A stretch of 15,166 bases of DNA from Paracoccaceae bacterium (GCA_002746395.1 NVXA01000002.1:12883-28048); one strand, 5' to 3'. Counted from the first letter of the stretch, positions 1-10,599 are shown. Program-made: numbers and translations. Notes: a model not told the origin generated them from the sequence alone.

Positions 1-1386
<1,386 letters not shown>

Positions 1387-1499
1387 TCGAGTGGCCGCCT
1401 GTAAGGTAACTGGACAACAGACAGCCGCTCTCAGATTAACCTTACTTGAGTTGGGCTGACCTGCCCCTAAATTGTTATCCAACCTGAACCAGATACAAT

Positions 1500-1527
1500 A
1501 TGTATTTGCATGCATGTATTTGCATTC
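1500..1527. repeat. 14-bp tandem repeat next to the nos FNR-type site
   Basis: ATGTATTTGCATGC (1500-1513) is followed at once by ATGTATTTGCATTC (1514-1527), 13 of 14 bases identical. The junction creates the palindrome TGCATGCA (1507-1514). The repeat ends three bases before the FNR-type site, where a second regulator could contact DNA. I do not recognise the motif. It may be a binding site for an unidentified regulator or only a local duplication. Confidence 0.6.
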
Positions 1528-1530
1528 ATA

Positions 1531-1544
1531 TTGATAGAGATCAA
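1531..1544. promoter_or_regulatory. FNR/Nnr-type operator, nos-proximal (perfect palindrome)
   Basis: TTGATAGAGATCAA is an exact match to the FNR/Nnr consensus TTGAT-N4-ATCAA. Its centre (1537.5) is 32 bp upstream of the centre of a TAGGTT hexamer (1567-1572), the spacing of a class II FNR-dependent promoter with the activator at -41.5. This predicts activation of nos under low oxygen or in response to nitric oxide. The palindrome is plain; which protein binds is inferred. Confidence 0.8.
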
Positions 1545-1566
1545 TGAGTTGTTAACTCTGCTGGAT

Positions 1567-1572
1567 TAGGTT
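1567..1572 (+). promoter_or_regulatory. Likely -10 element of the nos promoter
   Basis: TAGGTT keeps the key T1, A2 and T6 positions of the -10 consensus TATAAT and sits at the class II distance from the perfect FNR-type site. It predicts a transcript start near 1579 and a leader of about 29 nt before nosC. No convincing -35 box is seen, as expected for an activator-dependent promoter. Confidence 0.45.
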
Positions 1573-1607
1573 TCCTCGACGCTAACAATCAGCACGAGTC
1601 GCTTTCA

Positions 1608-2084
1608 ATGCAATCGCACATTCAATTTACACCAAAGCAACGCCGTAAAGGCGCATCTTTAGTGTTGTCGATTGTCCTGTCCGTTATCGTTTTGTTAGCG
1701 CAGTCAATTCCAGCAATGTCTACACAAAATACTGGAACCTGGATCGAAATTTGCGGCGATGATGGAATATCCATTATTCAAGTCGACGAAAATGGCAACA
1801 AACAACAATCGGAATGCGCGCATTGCGATTATTGCTTGCTGCCGTCAGGAAATTTGCAAGGCGTGAGTGTAATATCGCCAAACATTTCTGCGCCAATCGA
1901 ATTCACCGCCGTTTCATACTCTTCCGATCAGGCTATTTCCCCTGACAGTCCTGAACAATATTGGTCTGCTTGTCGCGGACCCCCAATTGCGAGCACAGAG
2001 AAAAACATGTCTACTTTTACCTCTTTGGTTCTCAAAGAGCCCATCCGAGAAGCGCTAAACACATGGGGGAACCCATGCATTTAG
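1608..2084 (+). CDS. nosC: NosC-like membrane-anchored CxxCxxC protein (DUF2946-like)
   Basis: Small protein of 158 residues with a basic N-terminus, one hydrophobic segment (about residues 16-36, signal peptide or membrane anchor) and a periplasmic part. That part carries Cys49 and a CAHCDYC motif (Cys70, Cys73, Cys76), followed by a CRGPP stretch near residue 122. Position ahead of nosR and the CxxCxxC motif match NosC of Paracoccus denitrificans, which has been linked to copper-dependent nos expression; the layout also resembles copper-associated DUF2946 proteins. The start at 1608 is the only reasonable one, since an in-frame TGA at 1545 is followed by no other ATG, GTG or TTG. Its Shine-Dalgarno is weak (GAG about nine bases upstream). 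The last ten bases overlap nosR, suggesting translational coupling. The biochemical role is unknown; copper or redox sensing through the three cysteines is an inference. Confidence 0.75.
   Translation: MQSHIQFTPKQRRKGASLVLSIVLSVIVLLAQSIPAMSTQNTGTWIEICGDDGISIIQVDENGNKQQSECAHCDYCLLPSGNLQGVSVISPNISAPIEFTAVSYSSDQAISPDSPEQYWSACRGPPIASTEKNMSTFTSLVLKEPIREALNTWGNPCI
2065..2070 (+). promoter_or_regulatory. Ribosome binding site that fixes the nosR start
   Basis: GGGGGA lies four bases before the ATG at 2075. The other in-frame starts (1961 and 2063) have no such site, so 2075 is preferred. The site lies inside the end of nosC, so ribosomes finishing nosC would uncover or directly feed it. Confidence 0.6.
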
Positions 2085-4288
2085 TCAAAACATCGGGCCT
2101 TCGATTTCCGTTAATATTTCGAATTGTTTCCACTGTATATCTGGTGTTCCTTGCCCTTATATCCGTGGCTCATGCGCAGACCCAACCTATCCTCCAAAAG
2201 TTTATCTCTGAAATCCCTGCCGGCGAATTTATCGAGGGTGCTACCGCATACGGTGCTTTCTTAGATGAAATCCCCGTAGTGCCCGTCCTGAACGGGCAAG
2301 AGATTTTGGGCTATGCCTACATCACTTCGGATTTTGTCAGCACGACGGGTTATTCGGGCAAGCCCATCCACGTGATGGTGGCCATTGATACCGAAGCAAA
2401 ACTCCTACGTGCTGAACTGGTCAAACATTCCGAACCTATCGTTTTAATCGGCATCCCCGACCGTAAAATCAAGGCTATGACCGAAGGATACTCGGGCCTC
2501 GATATTGTAGCCGAAGCCGCAGCCGGCGGATCAGGGCATGATATAGACATTATATCTGGTGCGACGGTGACCATCATGATCATCGACGACTCTGTTGTAC
2601 GTTCGTCGATCAAAGTTGCTCGCGCCCTTGGGCTTGGTGGTTTGAATAACGACGCCGCCAACGCGGGACCAACCCATGTTTTGAACATGGATAATCGCGA
2701 TATCACCGACTGGAACACAATGGCCGGTGATGGCACCGTTCGCCGTTTGACTCTGGACATCGGGCAGATCAACGAGGCGTTTGCCGAGACAGGCGATGAG
2801 CGGGTTTTGAAACATGAAGAACCGGGCGAACCTGACGACACCTACATTGATATGCAAACCGCACTGGTTTCTGTGCCAAGCATCGGGTTGAGCCTGCTGG
2901 GCGAAGCAGAATATGGAAATCTGGTTGAATGGCTGGAAGAAGGCGAACAAGCGATCCTGCTTATGGGGCGCGGGGCGTATTCCTATAAAGGATCTGGCTA
3001 TGTACGCGGCGGAATTTTTGACCGCATCCAGCTTATTCAAGGCGATATTTCGGTTCGTTTTCATGACCGTCAACAACGCCGCTTGGGGGATTTGGCCGCT
3101 GAGGGCGCGCCAACTTTTTCCGAGATGGATATCTTCAAAATTCCGGCGAATGCAGAATTTGACCCGACAAAGCCGTGGCGCATTCAACTGCTGTCACAAC
3201 GTGTGGTTGGGCCGGTTGAAAAGACATACCTGACATTTGATCTTGGCTACAATATCCCGCCACAGTATTTAACTGCGCTGGCGCCGACTGCTGCGCCAAC
3301 CATGGTGGAATCGGACGAGGATGCCGCAGCGCGTGCAGCCTTGTGGCAACGCATCTGGAAAGGCAAAACGCTGGAAATCGGGTTGCTTCTCGGCATGTTG
3401 ACTGTGTTGACAGGCGTCTTTTTCTTCCAGTTTCAAGCCACACGACACGCACGGGCCTTCTATTGGTTCCGCATGGGATTTTTGTTGATCACACTGGTAT
3501 TCCTTGGCTGGAATCAAAACGCGCAATTGTCGGTCGTTAATCTGATGGCATTAAGCGGCTCGTTGTCCACCGGATTTAGTTGGGATGCCTTCCTGATGGA
3601 CCCTTTGGTATTTATCCTGTGGGTATCCGTGGCAGTAACCCTGCTGTTCTGGGGGCGCGGCGGATATTGTGGATGGCTTTGCCCGTTTGGTGCATTACAA
3701 GAAATCACCAACCAGATCGCGCGTTTTTTCAAGGTTCCACAATGGACATTACCGTGGGGTCTGCATGAACGGCTTTGGCCGCTAAAATACATTATTTTCC
3801 TTGCCCTATTCGGCCTGTCAATCGTGTCTATCCCGCTGGCCGAGCATTACGCCGAAGTTGAACCGTTCAAAACTGCGATCATTCTGAAGTTCGCACGTGG
3901 ATGGCCCTACGTACTGTTTGCAACCGCGATTCTAGGCATCGGTTTGTTCGTGGAGCGTTTCTACTGTCGCTACCTCTGCCCACTTGGTGCTGCACTGGCA
4001 ATCCCGGGCCGCATCCGCATGTTTGACTGGTTAAAACGCTACAAAGAATGTGGCTCGCCTTGTCAAACTTGCGCCAATGAATGCTTCGTTCAGGCTATCC
4101 ACCCAACAGGTGAGATCAACCCGAACGAATGTCTGTCCTGCTTGCACTGTCAAGTGCTGTATCAGGACCACGCGAAATGCCCCGTTGTCATAAAAGGTGA
4201 CAAACGACGGGCGAAGATGGCTTCCAGCACAGATGCGCTGGACCGTCTCGTTAATCACCCAAACTCAACTGCAACCAAGGAGAGCTAA
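2075..4288 (+). CDS. nosR: NosR, membrane flavo-iron-sulfur protein of N2O respiration
   Basis: NosR is needed for nos transcription and for electron delivery to NosZ. From ATG 2075 it has 737 residues, close to the roughly 724 of Pseudomonas stutzeri NosR. In order: a signal or anchor segment (about 10-34); a periplasmic FMN-binding domain with the motif SGAT (161-164), where Thr164 is the expected covalent FMN site; a second periplasmic part to about residue 425; several membrane helices (about 432-640) with two CxxxCP motifs (Cys532/Cys536 and Cys631/Cys635); and a C-terminal cytoplasmic ferredoxin-like region with two cysteine clusters (659, 663, 666, 670 and 686, 689, 692, 702). All expected cofactor ligands appear present. 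It overlaps nosC by ten bases and is followed by nosZ after one base. NosX, encoded downstream, is the expected FMN transferase. A longer reading frame opens at 1961 but lacks a binding site. Confidence 0.96.
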   Translation: MHLVKTSGLRFPLIFRIVSTVYLVFLALISVAHAQTQPILQKFISEIPAGEFIEGATAYGAFLDEIPVVPVLNGQEILGYAYITSDFVSTTGYSGKPIHVMVAIDTEAKLLRAELVKHSEPIVLIGIPDRKIKAMTEGYSGLDIVAEAAAGGSGHDIDIISGATVTIMIIDDSVVRSSIKVARALGLGGLNNDAANAGPTHVLNMDNRDITDWNTMAGDGTVRRLTLDIGQINEAFAETGDERVLKHEEPGEPDDTYIDMQTALVSVPSIGLSLLGEAEYGNLVEWLEEGEQAILLMGRGAYSYKGSGYVRGGIFDRIQLIQGDISVRFHDRQQRRLGDLAAEGAPTFSEMDIFKIPANAEFDPTKPWRIQLLSQRVVGPVEKTYLTFDLGYNIPPQYLTALAPTAAPTMVESDEDAAARAALWQRIWKGKTLEIGLLLGMLTVLTGVFFFQFQATRHARAFYWFRMGFLLITLVFLGWNQNAQLSVVNLMALSGSLSTGFSWDAFLMDPLVFILWVSVAVTLLFWGRGGYCGWLCPFGALQEITNQIARFFKVPQWTLPWGLHERLWPLKYIIFLALFGLSIVSIPLAEHYAEVEPFKTAIILKFARGWPYVLFATAILGIGLFVERFYCRYLCPLGAALAIPGRIRMFDWLKRYKECGSPCQTCANECFVQAIHPTGEINPNECLSCLHCQVLYQDHAKCPVVIKGDKRRAKMASSTDALDRLVNHPNSTATKES
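4277..4284 (+). promoter_or_regulatory. Strong ribosome binding site for nosZ
   Basis: AAGGAGAG lies five bases before the ATG at 4290, inside the end of nosR. It fixes the nosZ start and rules out the longer in-frame start at 4197, which would lie far upstream within nosR. Confidence 0.75.
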
Positions 4289-4289
4289 A

Positions 4290-6194
4290 ATGTCTGATGA
4301 CATTAAAACCAAGAGCGGAATATCACGCCGTGATGTTCTGACGGGCCCCGGAAAAGGTGCCATTCTTGCCGGTACGATTGCCGCCGTAGGTGGAGGTGCT
4401 GCACTAATGGCATCACCTGCCGCTGCAGCTGCCAAAAACGAAGTAGCACCCGGTGAACTAGACGATTATTACGGTTTCTGGTCTTCAGGCCAAGCTGGTG
4501 AGTTACGTATTCTTGGCATACCTTCCATGCGCGAATTGATGCGTATACCTGTGTTCAATCGTTGCTCGGCCACTGGCTGGGGTAGCACGAATGAGTCCAT
4601 CAAAATCATGCGTGATGGCATGATGCAGGAAACCAAAGACTTCCTCGCACTTACCGGTGACGAAGTTTACGACAACGGCGATCTTCACCACCCGCATATG
4701 TCCTTCACGGACGGTACATATGACGGTCGTTACGTATTCGTGAACGACAAAGCCAACACACGTGTTGCCCGCGTTGATTGTAAGTTCATGAAATGCGACA
4801 AGATGATCGAAATTCCGAATGCATCATCCATTCACGGTCTTCGCCCGCAAAAGTTTCCGCGCACAGGGTATGTGTTTGCAAACGGCGAACATCGCGTGCC
4901 GCTGATCAATGATGGCACAAACATGGATGACGTCGAAAACTACGTTTCCATCTTTACCGCCGTCGACGGCGACAGCATGGAAATTTCGTGGCAAATCATG
5001 GTTACGGGTAACCTCGATAATGTGGATTGTGATTACCAAGGTAAGTACGCCATGTCCTCGTCGTATAACTCCGAAGGGGCTACCGACCTTGCAGGCATGA
5101 TGGAAGCCGAGATGGACCATGTTGTAGTATTCAACATCGCCCGTATCGAAGCTGCTGTTGCCGCTGGCAAATACGAAGTACACAACGGCGTTAAAGTTCT
5201 GGACGGTCGTAAAGGCTCTGACCTGACTGTTTACATCCCGATCCCGAACAGCCCGCACGGTGTTAATACTGCGCCAGACGGTAAATACGTCATGGTTAAC
5301 GGTAAGCTATCCCCGACTGTTTCTGTTATCCAGTGGGACAAGATCGAAGCTGTATTCCAAGGTGCTGAACCACGTTCGTGTATCGTTGCTGAACCAGAGC
5401 TGGGTCTTGGCCCACTCCACACAGCATTTGACGGCCAAGGGCATGCGTTTACGACGTTGTTCCTCGACAGTCAGATGGTGAAATGGGACATCGACAAAGC
5501 TATTCGCCTGTATAACGGTGAAGATGTTGACCCGATCATGGCAAAAACAGACGTTATGTATCAACCGGGCCACAACCATACTTCTATGGGTGAAACCAAA
5601 GAGGCCGATGGTAAGTGGTTGATCTCTCTCAATAAGTTCTCGAAAGACCGTTATATAAACGTTGGTCCTTTGAAACCTGAAAGCGAACAACTGATCGACA
5701 TCACGAAAGATGTACCTGAAGTGGTTCATGACAGCCCGACATTTGCCGAGCCGCATGACTGTGTCATCGTGCGTCGTGATATCGTGAACCCTGACAGCAT
5801 CTGGAAGCGTGACAACCCGATGTGGGATGATGCCCGCAAACAGGCTGAAGCTGATGGCGTTGTGCTGGAAGACGGCCACGATGAAGTCATCCGGGACGGC
5901 AATAAAGTACGTGTTTACATGTACTCCTCCGCGCCGGTCTTCTCGATGGACCAATTCACCGTTAAACAGGGCGACGAGGTTACTGTTTACGTGACCAACA
6001 TCGACGATGTGGACGATCTGACCCATGGGTTCTCGCTGGGTAATTACGGCGTTTGTATGGAAGTAGGGCCGCAAGCAACTGCGTCGATTACCTTCATCGC
6101 AGGCCGCCCCGGTGTTCACTGGTACTATTGCCAATGGTTCTGTCACGCCCTCCACATGGAGATGCGCGGCCGGATGTTGGTTGAACCTGCGTAA
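4290..6194 (+). CDS. nosZ: Nitrous oxide reductase NosZ, clade I (Tat-exported)
   Basis: Periplasmic multicopper enzyme that reduces N2O to N2, the last step of denitrification. It has 634 residues. The twin-arginine motif SRRDVL (12-17) and hydrophobic stretch ending near ASPAAAAA indicate folded export, the mark of clade I. A seven-bladed propeller domain carries the seven CuZ histidines, which I place at His133, His134, His182, His323, His377, His428 and His489. The C-terminal cupredoxin domain carries the CuA ligands His579, Cys614, Trp616, Cys618, His622 and Met625. No ligand is missing, so the enzyme should be active. nosR ends one base upstream; nosD begins 11 bases downstream. Electrons probably come through NosR or c-type cytochromes, and NosDFY and NosL supply sulfur and copper for CuZ. 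Low-oxygen control is expected from the operator at 1531. Confidence 0.98.
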   Translation: MSDDIKTKSGISRRDVLTGPGKGAILAGTIAAVGGGAALMASPAAAAAKNEVAPGELDDYYGFWSSGQAGELRILGIPSMRELMRIPVFNRCSATGWGSTNESIKIMRDGMMQETKDFLALTGDEVYDNGDLHHPHMSFTDGTYDGRYVFVNDKANTRVARVDCKFMKCDKMIEIPNASSIHGLRPQKFPRTGYVFANGEHRVPLINDGTNMDDVENYVSIFTAVDGDSMEISWQIMVTGNLDNVDCDYQGKYAMSSSYNSEGATDLAGMMEAEMDHVVVFNIARIEAAVAAGKYEVHNGVKVLDGRKGSDLTVYIPIPNSPHGVNTAPDGKYVMVNGKLSPTVSVIQWDKIEAVFQGAEPRSCIVAEPELGLGPLHTAFDGQGHAFTTLFLDSQMVKWDIDKAIRLYNGEDVDPIMAKTDVMYQPGHNHTSMGETKEADGKWLISLNKFSKDRYINVGPLKPESEQLIDITKDVPEVVHDSPTFAEPHDCVIVRRDIVNPDSIWKRDNPMWDDARKQAEADGVVLEDGHDEVIRDGNKVRVYMYSSAPVFSMDQFTVKQGDEVTVYVTNIDDVDDLTHGFSLGNYGVCMEVGPQATASITFIAGRPGVHWYYCQWFCHALHMEMRGRMLVEPA

Positions 6195-6205
6195 GGATAG
6201 TTTCA

Positions 6206-7465
6206 ATGATGCTCCGTCTATTCATGCTACTTGTTTTTCTGCTTCCGGTTTCCCCTTCCGGAGCGCGCGAAACAGTTGTGCCTGCAACAGACGGGGCACT
6301 AATCGAGACTTTGAAAACAGCTCAGGCGGGGGATATCCTCCGCCTGATGCAAGGCACATATTTTGGACCGATCGTAATAGAGGTTCCGTTGACATTGATC
6401 GGCGAAGGGGCCGTGATTGACGGGCGCGAAATTGGCTCGACCATTACAGTTAATGCACCGGATGTGACGATTGAAGGCCTGACGGTTATTGGTTCAGGGT
6501 CCGGTGGTGACGGGCTGGATGCAGGGATTACATTAACGAAAACCGCTGACCGCACAGTGGTGCGTGGCAATACGTTGCTTGGCAATTTGATCGGTATTGA
6601 CGTTCACGGCGCGAAGGATGCGTTGATTGAAGGAAACACCATCGTTGGGCGACAAAGCGCCCGCATGAATGATCGCGGCAACGGTATCTATATATGGAAC
6701 GCCCCCGGCACGCGGGTAATCGGCAACGATGTGCGTTTTGGGCGCGACGGGGTGTTTGTGAACACCTCGAAGAATAACGAGTTTCGCGGCAACCGTTTTC
6801 GCGACCTGCGATTTGCGGTGCATTATATGTATGCGAATAACTCGCTTGTCACGGGGAATATTTCCGAAGGAAACCATCTGGGCTATGCCATCATGTATTC
6901 TGATAACGTACGGATCGAGGGGAACCTCTCCGACGGGGATCGCGACCACGGGATTATGATGAACTACACCAACAAAAGCGAAGTGGTTAACAACACAATC
7001 CGGCAGGTTAACGATAAATGTGTGTTCATTTACAACGCCCACAAAAATACATTTACGGGTAACGTATTTGAGGGTTGCGGCATCGGCATCCACTTCACCG
7101 CCGGATCCGAACGTAACGAAATGTCTGGCAACGCTTTTATTGCCAACCGCACACAGGTGAAATACGTCGGCTCCAAATGGGTGGATTGGAGCGTGGGCGG
7201 CAATGGGAATTACTGGTCAGACCACGCCGCCTTTGACCTGAACGGTGACGGCATCGCCGATAGCGCATACCGCCCGAACGATATAATGGACCATGTACTC
7301 TGGACCCAACCCGCCGCAAAATCCCTTTTGGGATCACCGGCTGTGCAACTTATCCGCTGGTCCCAATCCGCCTTCCCCGCCATGTTACCTGGCGGCGTCA
7401 TAGACCGCGCACCGTTAATGCAACCTGTGCGCCCCGAAATTCCTGTCTGGAAAGAAATCCAATGA
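6206..7465 (+). CDS. nosD: NosD, periplasmic beta-helix CuZ assembly protein
   Basis: NosD is the periplasmic partner of the NosFY transporter and receives copper from NosL for CuZ assembly in NosZ. It has 419 residues with an N-terminal signal peptide (hydrophobic up to about residue 18, then SGARE). The rest is a chain of parallel beta-helix (CASH/NosD) repeats, visible as recurring 'x-V-x-G-N-x-(I/L)' units such as VRGNTLLGN, IEGNTIVG, FRGNRF, VTGNISEGN and VVNNTI. It ends with a WSVGGNGNYWSD segment typical of the family. The binding site AAGGA lies eight bases before ATG 6206; an ATG codon at the next position is an equivalent alternative. The stop overlaps the nosF start (ATGA). The family assignment is firm; individual copper ligands cannot be assigned from the sequence. 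Confidence 0.96.
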   Translation: MMLRLFMLLVFLLPVSPSGARETVVPATDGALIETLKTAQAGDILRLMQGTYFGPIVIEVPLTLIGEGAVIDGREIGSTITVNAPDVTIEGLTVIGSGSGGDGLDAGITLTKTADRTVVRGNTLLGNLIGIDVHGAKDALIEGNTIVGRQSARMNDRGNGIYIWNAPGTRVIGNDVRFGRDGVFVNTSKNNEFRGNRFRDLRFAVHYMYANNSLVTGNISEGNHLGYAIMYSDNVRIEGNLSDGDRDHGIMMNYTNKSEVVNNTIRQVNDKCVFIYNAHKNTFTGNVFEGCGIGIHFTAGSERNEMSGNAFIANRTQVKYVGSKWVDWSVGGNGNYWSDHAAFDLNGDGIADSAYRPNDIMDHVLWTQPAAKSLLGSPAVQLIRWSQSAFPAMLPGGVIDRAPLMQPVRPEIPVWKEIQ

Positions 7466-8358
7466 CAACTTTGAATATTGAAAATGTAAGCAAAAAATAC
7501 GGCACGCTGGAAACAGTTAAAGGCGTCAGCCTGTCCTTGCAGGCCGGTGAACGTGTCGCGCTGCTTGGTCATAATGGTGCAGGCAAAACCACGTTGATGC
7601 GGATGATCCTTGGGCTAACCCCGATAACATCAGGCCGGATCGAGGTTCTAGGCACCGAAGCCGGTTCGCGCCGCGCCCGCAGCGCCATCGGTTTTTTGCC
7701 CGAAAGTGTCGCCTTTCACGGCGCCTTAAGTGGCCGCGAACAATTACAGCATTTCGCACGCCTAAAATCTGTTAGCATGAAACGCGCCGATGATCTGTTG
7801 GACCGCGTCGGCTTGTCGGACGCCGCTGACCGTAAAATCCGCACCTATTCCAAGGGCATGCGACAACGGATTGGATTGGCGCAAGCCTTGCTGGGGCAAC
7901 CAAAACTGGCATTACTGGACGAACCCACCTCTGGCCTTGATCCGATTTCGCGGCACGAATTTTACGATATCGTTGCCGATTTGGCGAATTCCGGTTCGGC
8001 CGTGCTGCTTTCATCTCATGCTTTAACCGAACTTGAAGCCCGCACCGACCGGATCGCGATTATGAGCAAGGGCAACCTGTTAGCAGACAGCAGCCTTAGC
8101 GAACTTCGCCATTCTGCGCAGTTGCCTATCCAAGTTCATGTCACAACATCAGAGGCAGACGCTGACCGCATCGCCGCAGAACTAGGCGGGGCGCGAGTTA
8201 ACGGACGCTCGATCACGTTGACGTGCCAACAGAACGACAAAATCGCGATGCTTGGTCAGATTGCCTCGCTTGGAGCGGTGATAAAGGATGTCGATGTCAT
8301 GCCCGCCAGTCTGGAAGACCTCTATCGTCACTACAGTATTTCAAAGGAGGGTGCGTGA
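7462..8358 (+). CDS. nosF: NosF, ABC transporter ATPase for CuZ maturation
   Basis: Cytoplasmic ATPase of the NosDFY complex, whose ATP hydrolysis drives conformational changes in NosD during NosZ maturation. It has 298 residues. Visible motifs: Walker A GHNGAGKT (36-43), signature YSKGMRQR (129-136), Walker B LALLDEP (149-155) with Glu154, D-loop SGLD (157-160) and H-loop His186. The C-terminal third (about 215-298) is an accessory domain common in copper or sulfur-linked ABC ATPases of this type. All catalytic residues are present. It starts within the nosD stop codon (ATGA) and its own stop overlaps the nosY start by one base, so the assembly genes are probably translated in a coupled way. 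Confidence 0.96.
   Translation: MTTLNIENVSKKYGTLETVKGVSLSLQAGERVALLGHNGAGKTTLMRMILGLTPITSGRIEVLGTEAGSRRARSAIGFLPESVAFHGALSGREQLQHFARLKSVSMKRADDLLDRVGLSDAADRKIRTYSKGMRQRIGLAQALLGQPKLALLDEPTSGLDPISRHEFYDIVADLANSGSAVLLSSHALTELEARTDRIAIMSKGNLLADSSLSELRHSAQLPIQVHVTTSEADADRIAAELGGARVNGRSITLTCQQNDKIAMLGQIASLGAVIKDVDVMPASLEDLYRHYSISKEGA
8343..8350 (+). promoter_or_regulatory. Near-perfect ribosome binding site for nosY
   Basis: AAAGGAGG lies seven bases before the ATG at 8358, inside the end of nosF. It is one of the strongest Shine-Dalgarno sequences in the operon and fixes the nosY start, excluding the longer in-frame start at 8223. Confidence 0.7.
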
Positions 8359-9176
8359 TGTCCATAATTGCTATCGCAAAGTTGGAATTGTTAATCGCAC
8401 GCCGCAACATGTGGGTTGCTACATCCGTTATCCTGATGGGATTATTTACGGTCGTCCTAACACTGGCAGGCGGCGCACCCACGGGTTCGCTTGGGATTGA
8501 TCCCCTGACGGTTGCCGTCACTTCCATCACCACCTTGTCGGTTTATCTGATCCCGCTGATCGGCCTGCTGCTGTCCTTCGACGCTATCGCCGGAGAATCC
8601 GAACGCGGCACACTGGCGCTTAGCCTGACCTATCCACTATCACGTGGAGAAATCCTGATTGGCAAGTTCCTCGCCCACTTCTGCGTATTGGCATTTGCGA
8701 TCGCCGTGGGGCTTGGCCTGACCGCCGTCTTAACCATTTGGCAATACAGCGCGGCTGATTTGTCGTTTGCCCCGCTTATCAAACTGTTCGTAACCTCGCT
8801 TGCGCTGGGGGCTGCATTTTTGGGCATTGGGTATCTTGTATCCAGCCTCGTGCGGCAAACCGGTGTTGCATCCGGTATCGTCATAATCATCTGGCTGGTG
8901 TGCGTGGTTCTATACGACTTGGGCCTGCTTGGTGCATTAGTTGCAGATAATGGCGGAACCTTCACCAAGACCATTTTCCCATGGCTTCTGGTGGCTAACC
9001 CCGCTGATGCATTCCGGCTGATCAATATGCCTGACGGTTCCGTTTCTGAACTGGCATCGGGCATAAACGCTGCGGGTGGCGCGTCCGGAACTTTAGGTCA
9101 ATTGGTATCCTTGCTGCTTTGGCCAATCATTGCATTATTTTTCGCGTGGATAGCATTCCGAAAGGTAGAGCCATGA
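8358..9176 (+). CDS. nosY: NosY, ABC transporter membrane subunit
   Basis: Integral membrane subunit of the NosDFY machine. From ATG 8358 it has 272 residues with about six hydrophobic segments (near 20-37, 57-74, 108-128, 139-160, 168-195 and 247-266), the usual pattern for an ABC-2 type permease. The conserved cytoplasmic stretch after the second helix reads FDAIAGESERGTL and is followed by SRGEILIGKF, the coupling region typical of this family. The start is fixed by the strong upstream AAAGGAGG. Its stop overlaps the nosL ATG (ATGA at 9173), continuing the chain of overlapping genes. Confidence 0.95.
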   Translation: MSIIAIAKLELLIARRNMWVATSVILMGLFTVVLTLAGGAPTGSLGIDPLTVAVTSITTLSVYLIPLIGLLLSFDAIAGESERGTLALSLTYPLSRGEILIGKFLAHFCVLAFAIAVGLGLTAVLTIWQYSAADLSFAPLIKLFVTSLALGAAFLGIGYLVSSLVRQTGVASGIVIIIWLVCVVLYDLGLLGALVADNGGTFTKTIFPWLLVANPADAFRLINMPDGSVSELASGINAAGGASGTLGQLVSLLLWPIIALFFAWIAFRKVEP

Positions 9177-9703
9177 AACTGTCGTTAGCCCTTATTTTGC
9201 CGCTCGCCTTTCTGGCCGGATGCAAGGACGAAACCGTAAACCTCGTAATTCCAGAACCTCTGGTGTTGACCGAAGAGGCCGCCGGCCACTATTGCCAAAT
9301 GATAATACTGGAACACCAAGGTCCAAAGGCGCAGGTGCATCTTGAAGGATTCCCTGCCCCCTTGTGGTTCAGTCAGGTGCGCGACGGTATCGCATATTTG
9401 AAATCGCCGGAACAAAGTGCCGGTATTTTGGTGTTATATGTGAACGATATGGGCGAAGCTGTAAGTTGGCAAGAACCCGGAATCGATAACTGGATTGATG
9501 CCTCTACCGCATATTTTGTCGTCGGGTCGAATGCAGTTGGCGGCATGGGCGCACCTGAAATAGCCCCCTTCAGCGAACTGCTGAAAGCTCAGCAATTCGC
9601 AACCGAACACGGCGGCGAGGTTATGTCGCTAGATGAAATTACCGCCGAAACTGTTCTTTCCCCCGTTGAATTTGATGCCCCCGCACTGGAGACCTCCGAA
9701 TGA
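9173..9703 (+). CDS. nosL: NosL, outward-facing copper chaperone lipoprotein
   Basis: Lipoprotein that delivers Cu(I) to NosD for building the CuZ centre. It has 176 residues. The lipobox LAGC gives lipidated Cys17. The mature part carries CQM (Cys41, Met43), within the usual NosL segment HYCQMIILEHQGPK, and a later VGGMGAPE segment with a further conserved methionine; these are candidate Cu(I) ligands. The ATG at 9173 overlaps the nosY stop; the longer in-frame start at 9119 lies within nosY and would bury the signal peptide. The C-terminal tail beyond about residue 140 is acidic and of no recognised fold. Its stop overlaps nosX (ATGA). Confidence 0.94.
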   Translation: MKLSLALILPLAFLAGCKDETVNLVIPEPLVLTEEAAGHYCQMIILEHQGPKAQVHLEGFPAPLWFSQVRDGIAYLKSPEQSAGILVLYVNDMGEAVSWQEPGIDNWIDASTAYFVVGSNAVGGMGAPEIAPFSELLKAQQFATEHGGEVMSLDEITAETVLSPVEFDAPALETSE

Positions 9704-10599
9704 CTACCCGTAGAAGAGCCTTAACTATTCTCGCAGGCGCCGCCATTTTACCAGTACTGGGCGCGCGCGCAAATGCCGCCATCAGTCAGTGGAACGGCAT
9801 CGCGCTCGGCGCGAACGCACAGATCGTTCTTGACCATCCCGACGGTGAGCAACTGATTGCAAGCGCCGTGAAAGAAATTCACCGACTAGAAGGCATTTTC
9901 AGCCTTTACCAAGAAAACAGCCAGCTATCCCGCCTGAACCGAGATGGCGTACTTCATGATCCAGCCTTTGAGATGATCGAATTACTTTCAATATGTTCCA
10001 ACATTAACGCCCGCACAAATGGCGCATTTGACCCAACGGTTCAAACGTTATGGGCGCTCTATGCCGAGACGATTTCACAAGGGGCCTCTCCATCCGCAGC
10101 AGCAATATCAGACGCGATACAGCTGACGGGATGGAAGCATGTAACGTACTCTGGCAACGAAGTGAGCTATGGTCGACAGGGCATGGGCTTAACCCTTAAC
10201 GGAATTGCGCAAGGGTATATCGCTGACAAAGTCACCAAACTATTCCGCGACCAAGGCGTCAGCAACGTGCTTGTGAACACAGGCGAAATATCAGCTGTGG
10301 GTGCTGCACCTGACGGCAGTGATTGGCGGGTTAAATTGGGCAACACCGATGGCCCCAATTTAAGGTTGAACAACGCATCAGTTGCAACATCAGCCTCGCT
10401 CGGCACTACCTTTGATGCGGACGGAAAGATCGGGCATATTCTGGACCCACGCACCGGCTATCCGGGCGGTATCTGGTCGCAAGTCAGCGTAGTTTCCAAA
10501 TCTGCCGCCGAAGCCGACGGTCTATCCACCGCTTTTAGCCTGATGGCTGATGCTGAAATTACAGCCGCCAAAGGAAACTCCGACGTTTACCTGCGCTAA
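9700..10599 (+). CDS. nosX: NosX, ApbE-type FMN transferase for NosR
   Basis: Periplasmic flavinyl transferase that attaches FMN through a phosphoester bond to the SGAT threonine of NosR. It has 299 residues. The N-terminus has a twin-arginine-like stretch (TRRRALTILAG) and a hydrophobic segment ending in ARANA, fitting Tat export. ApbE-family motifs are LTLNGIAQGYIADKV, the GKIGHILDPRTGYPG block and the AEADGLSTAFSLM block with the metal-binding Asp-Thr/Ser region. It starts in the nosL stop codon and is the last gene of the nos run. Its target, NosR with an intact SGAT motif, is encoded in the same operon, which supports its role over a general ApbE. Confidence 0.93.
   Translation: MTTRRRALTILAGAAILPVLGARANAAISQWNGIALGANAQIVLDHPDGEQLIASAVKEIHRLEGIFSLYQENSQLSRLNRDGVLHDPAFEMIELLSICSNINARTNGAFDPTVQTLWALYAETISQGASPSAAAISDAIQLTGWKHVTYSGNEVSYGRQGMGLTLNGIAQGYIADKVTKLFRDQGVSNVLVNTGEISAVGAAPDGSDWRVKLGNTDGPNLRLNNASVATSASLGTTFDADGKIGHILDPRTGYPGGIWSQVSVVSKSAAEADGLSTAFSLMADAEITAAKGNSDVYLR

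Noticed and set aside
1401..1445. Inverted repeat GTAAGGT / ACCTTAC between the two FNR-type sites
   Set aside because: Seven-base arms with a 31-base spacer are expected by chance at this length, and no promoter element lines up with them.
1961..2074. Longer N-terminus for nosR from ATG 1961
   Set aside because: It would overlap nosC by more than 120 bases, lacks a binding site and would push the signal segment away from the N-terminus.
2531..3187. 218-residue open frame on the minus strand
   Set aside because: Antisense to the periplasmic part of nosR, with no domain and no suitable binding site.
5307..6206. 299-residue open frame on the minus strand
   Set aside because: It lies fully antisense to nosZ, a gene with every expected ligand, and its product has no recognisable domain; it is a codon-bias shadow.
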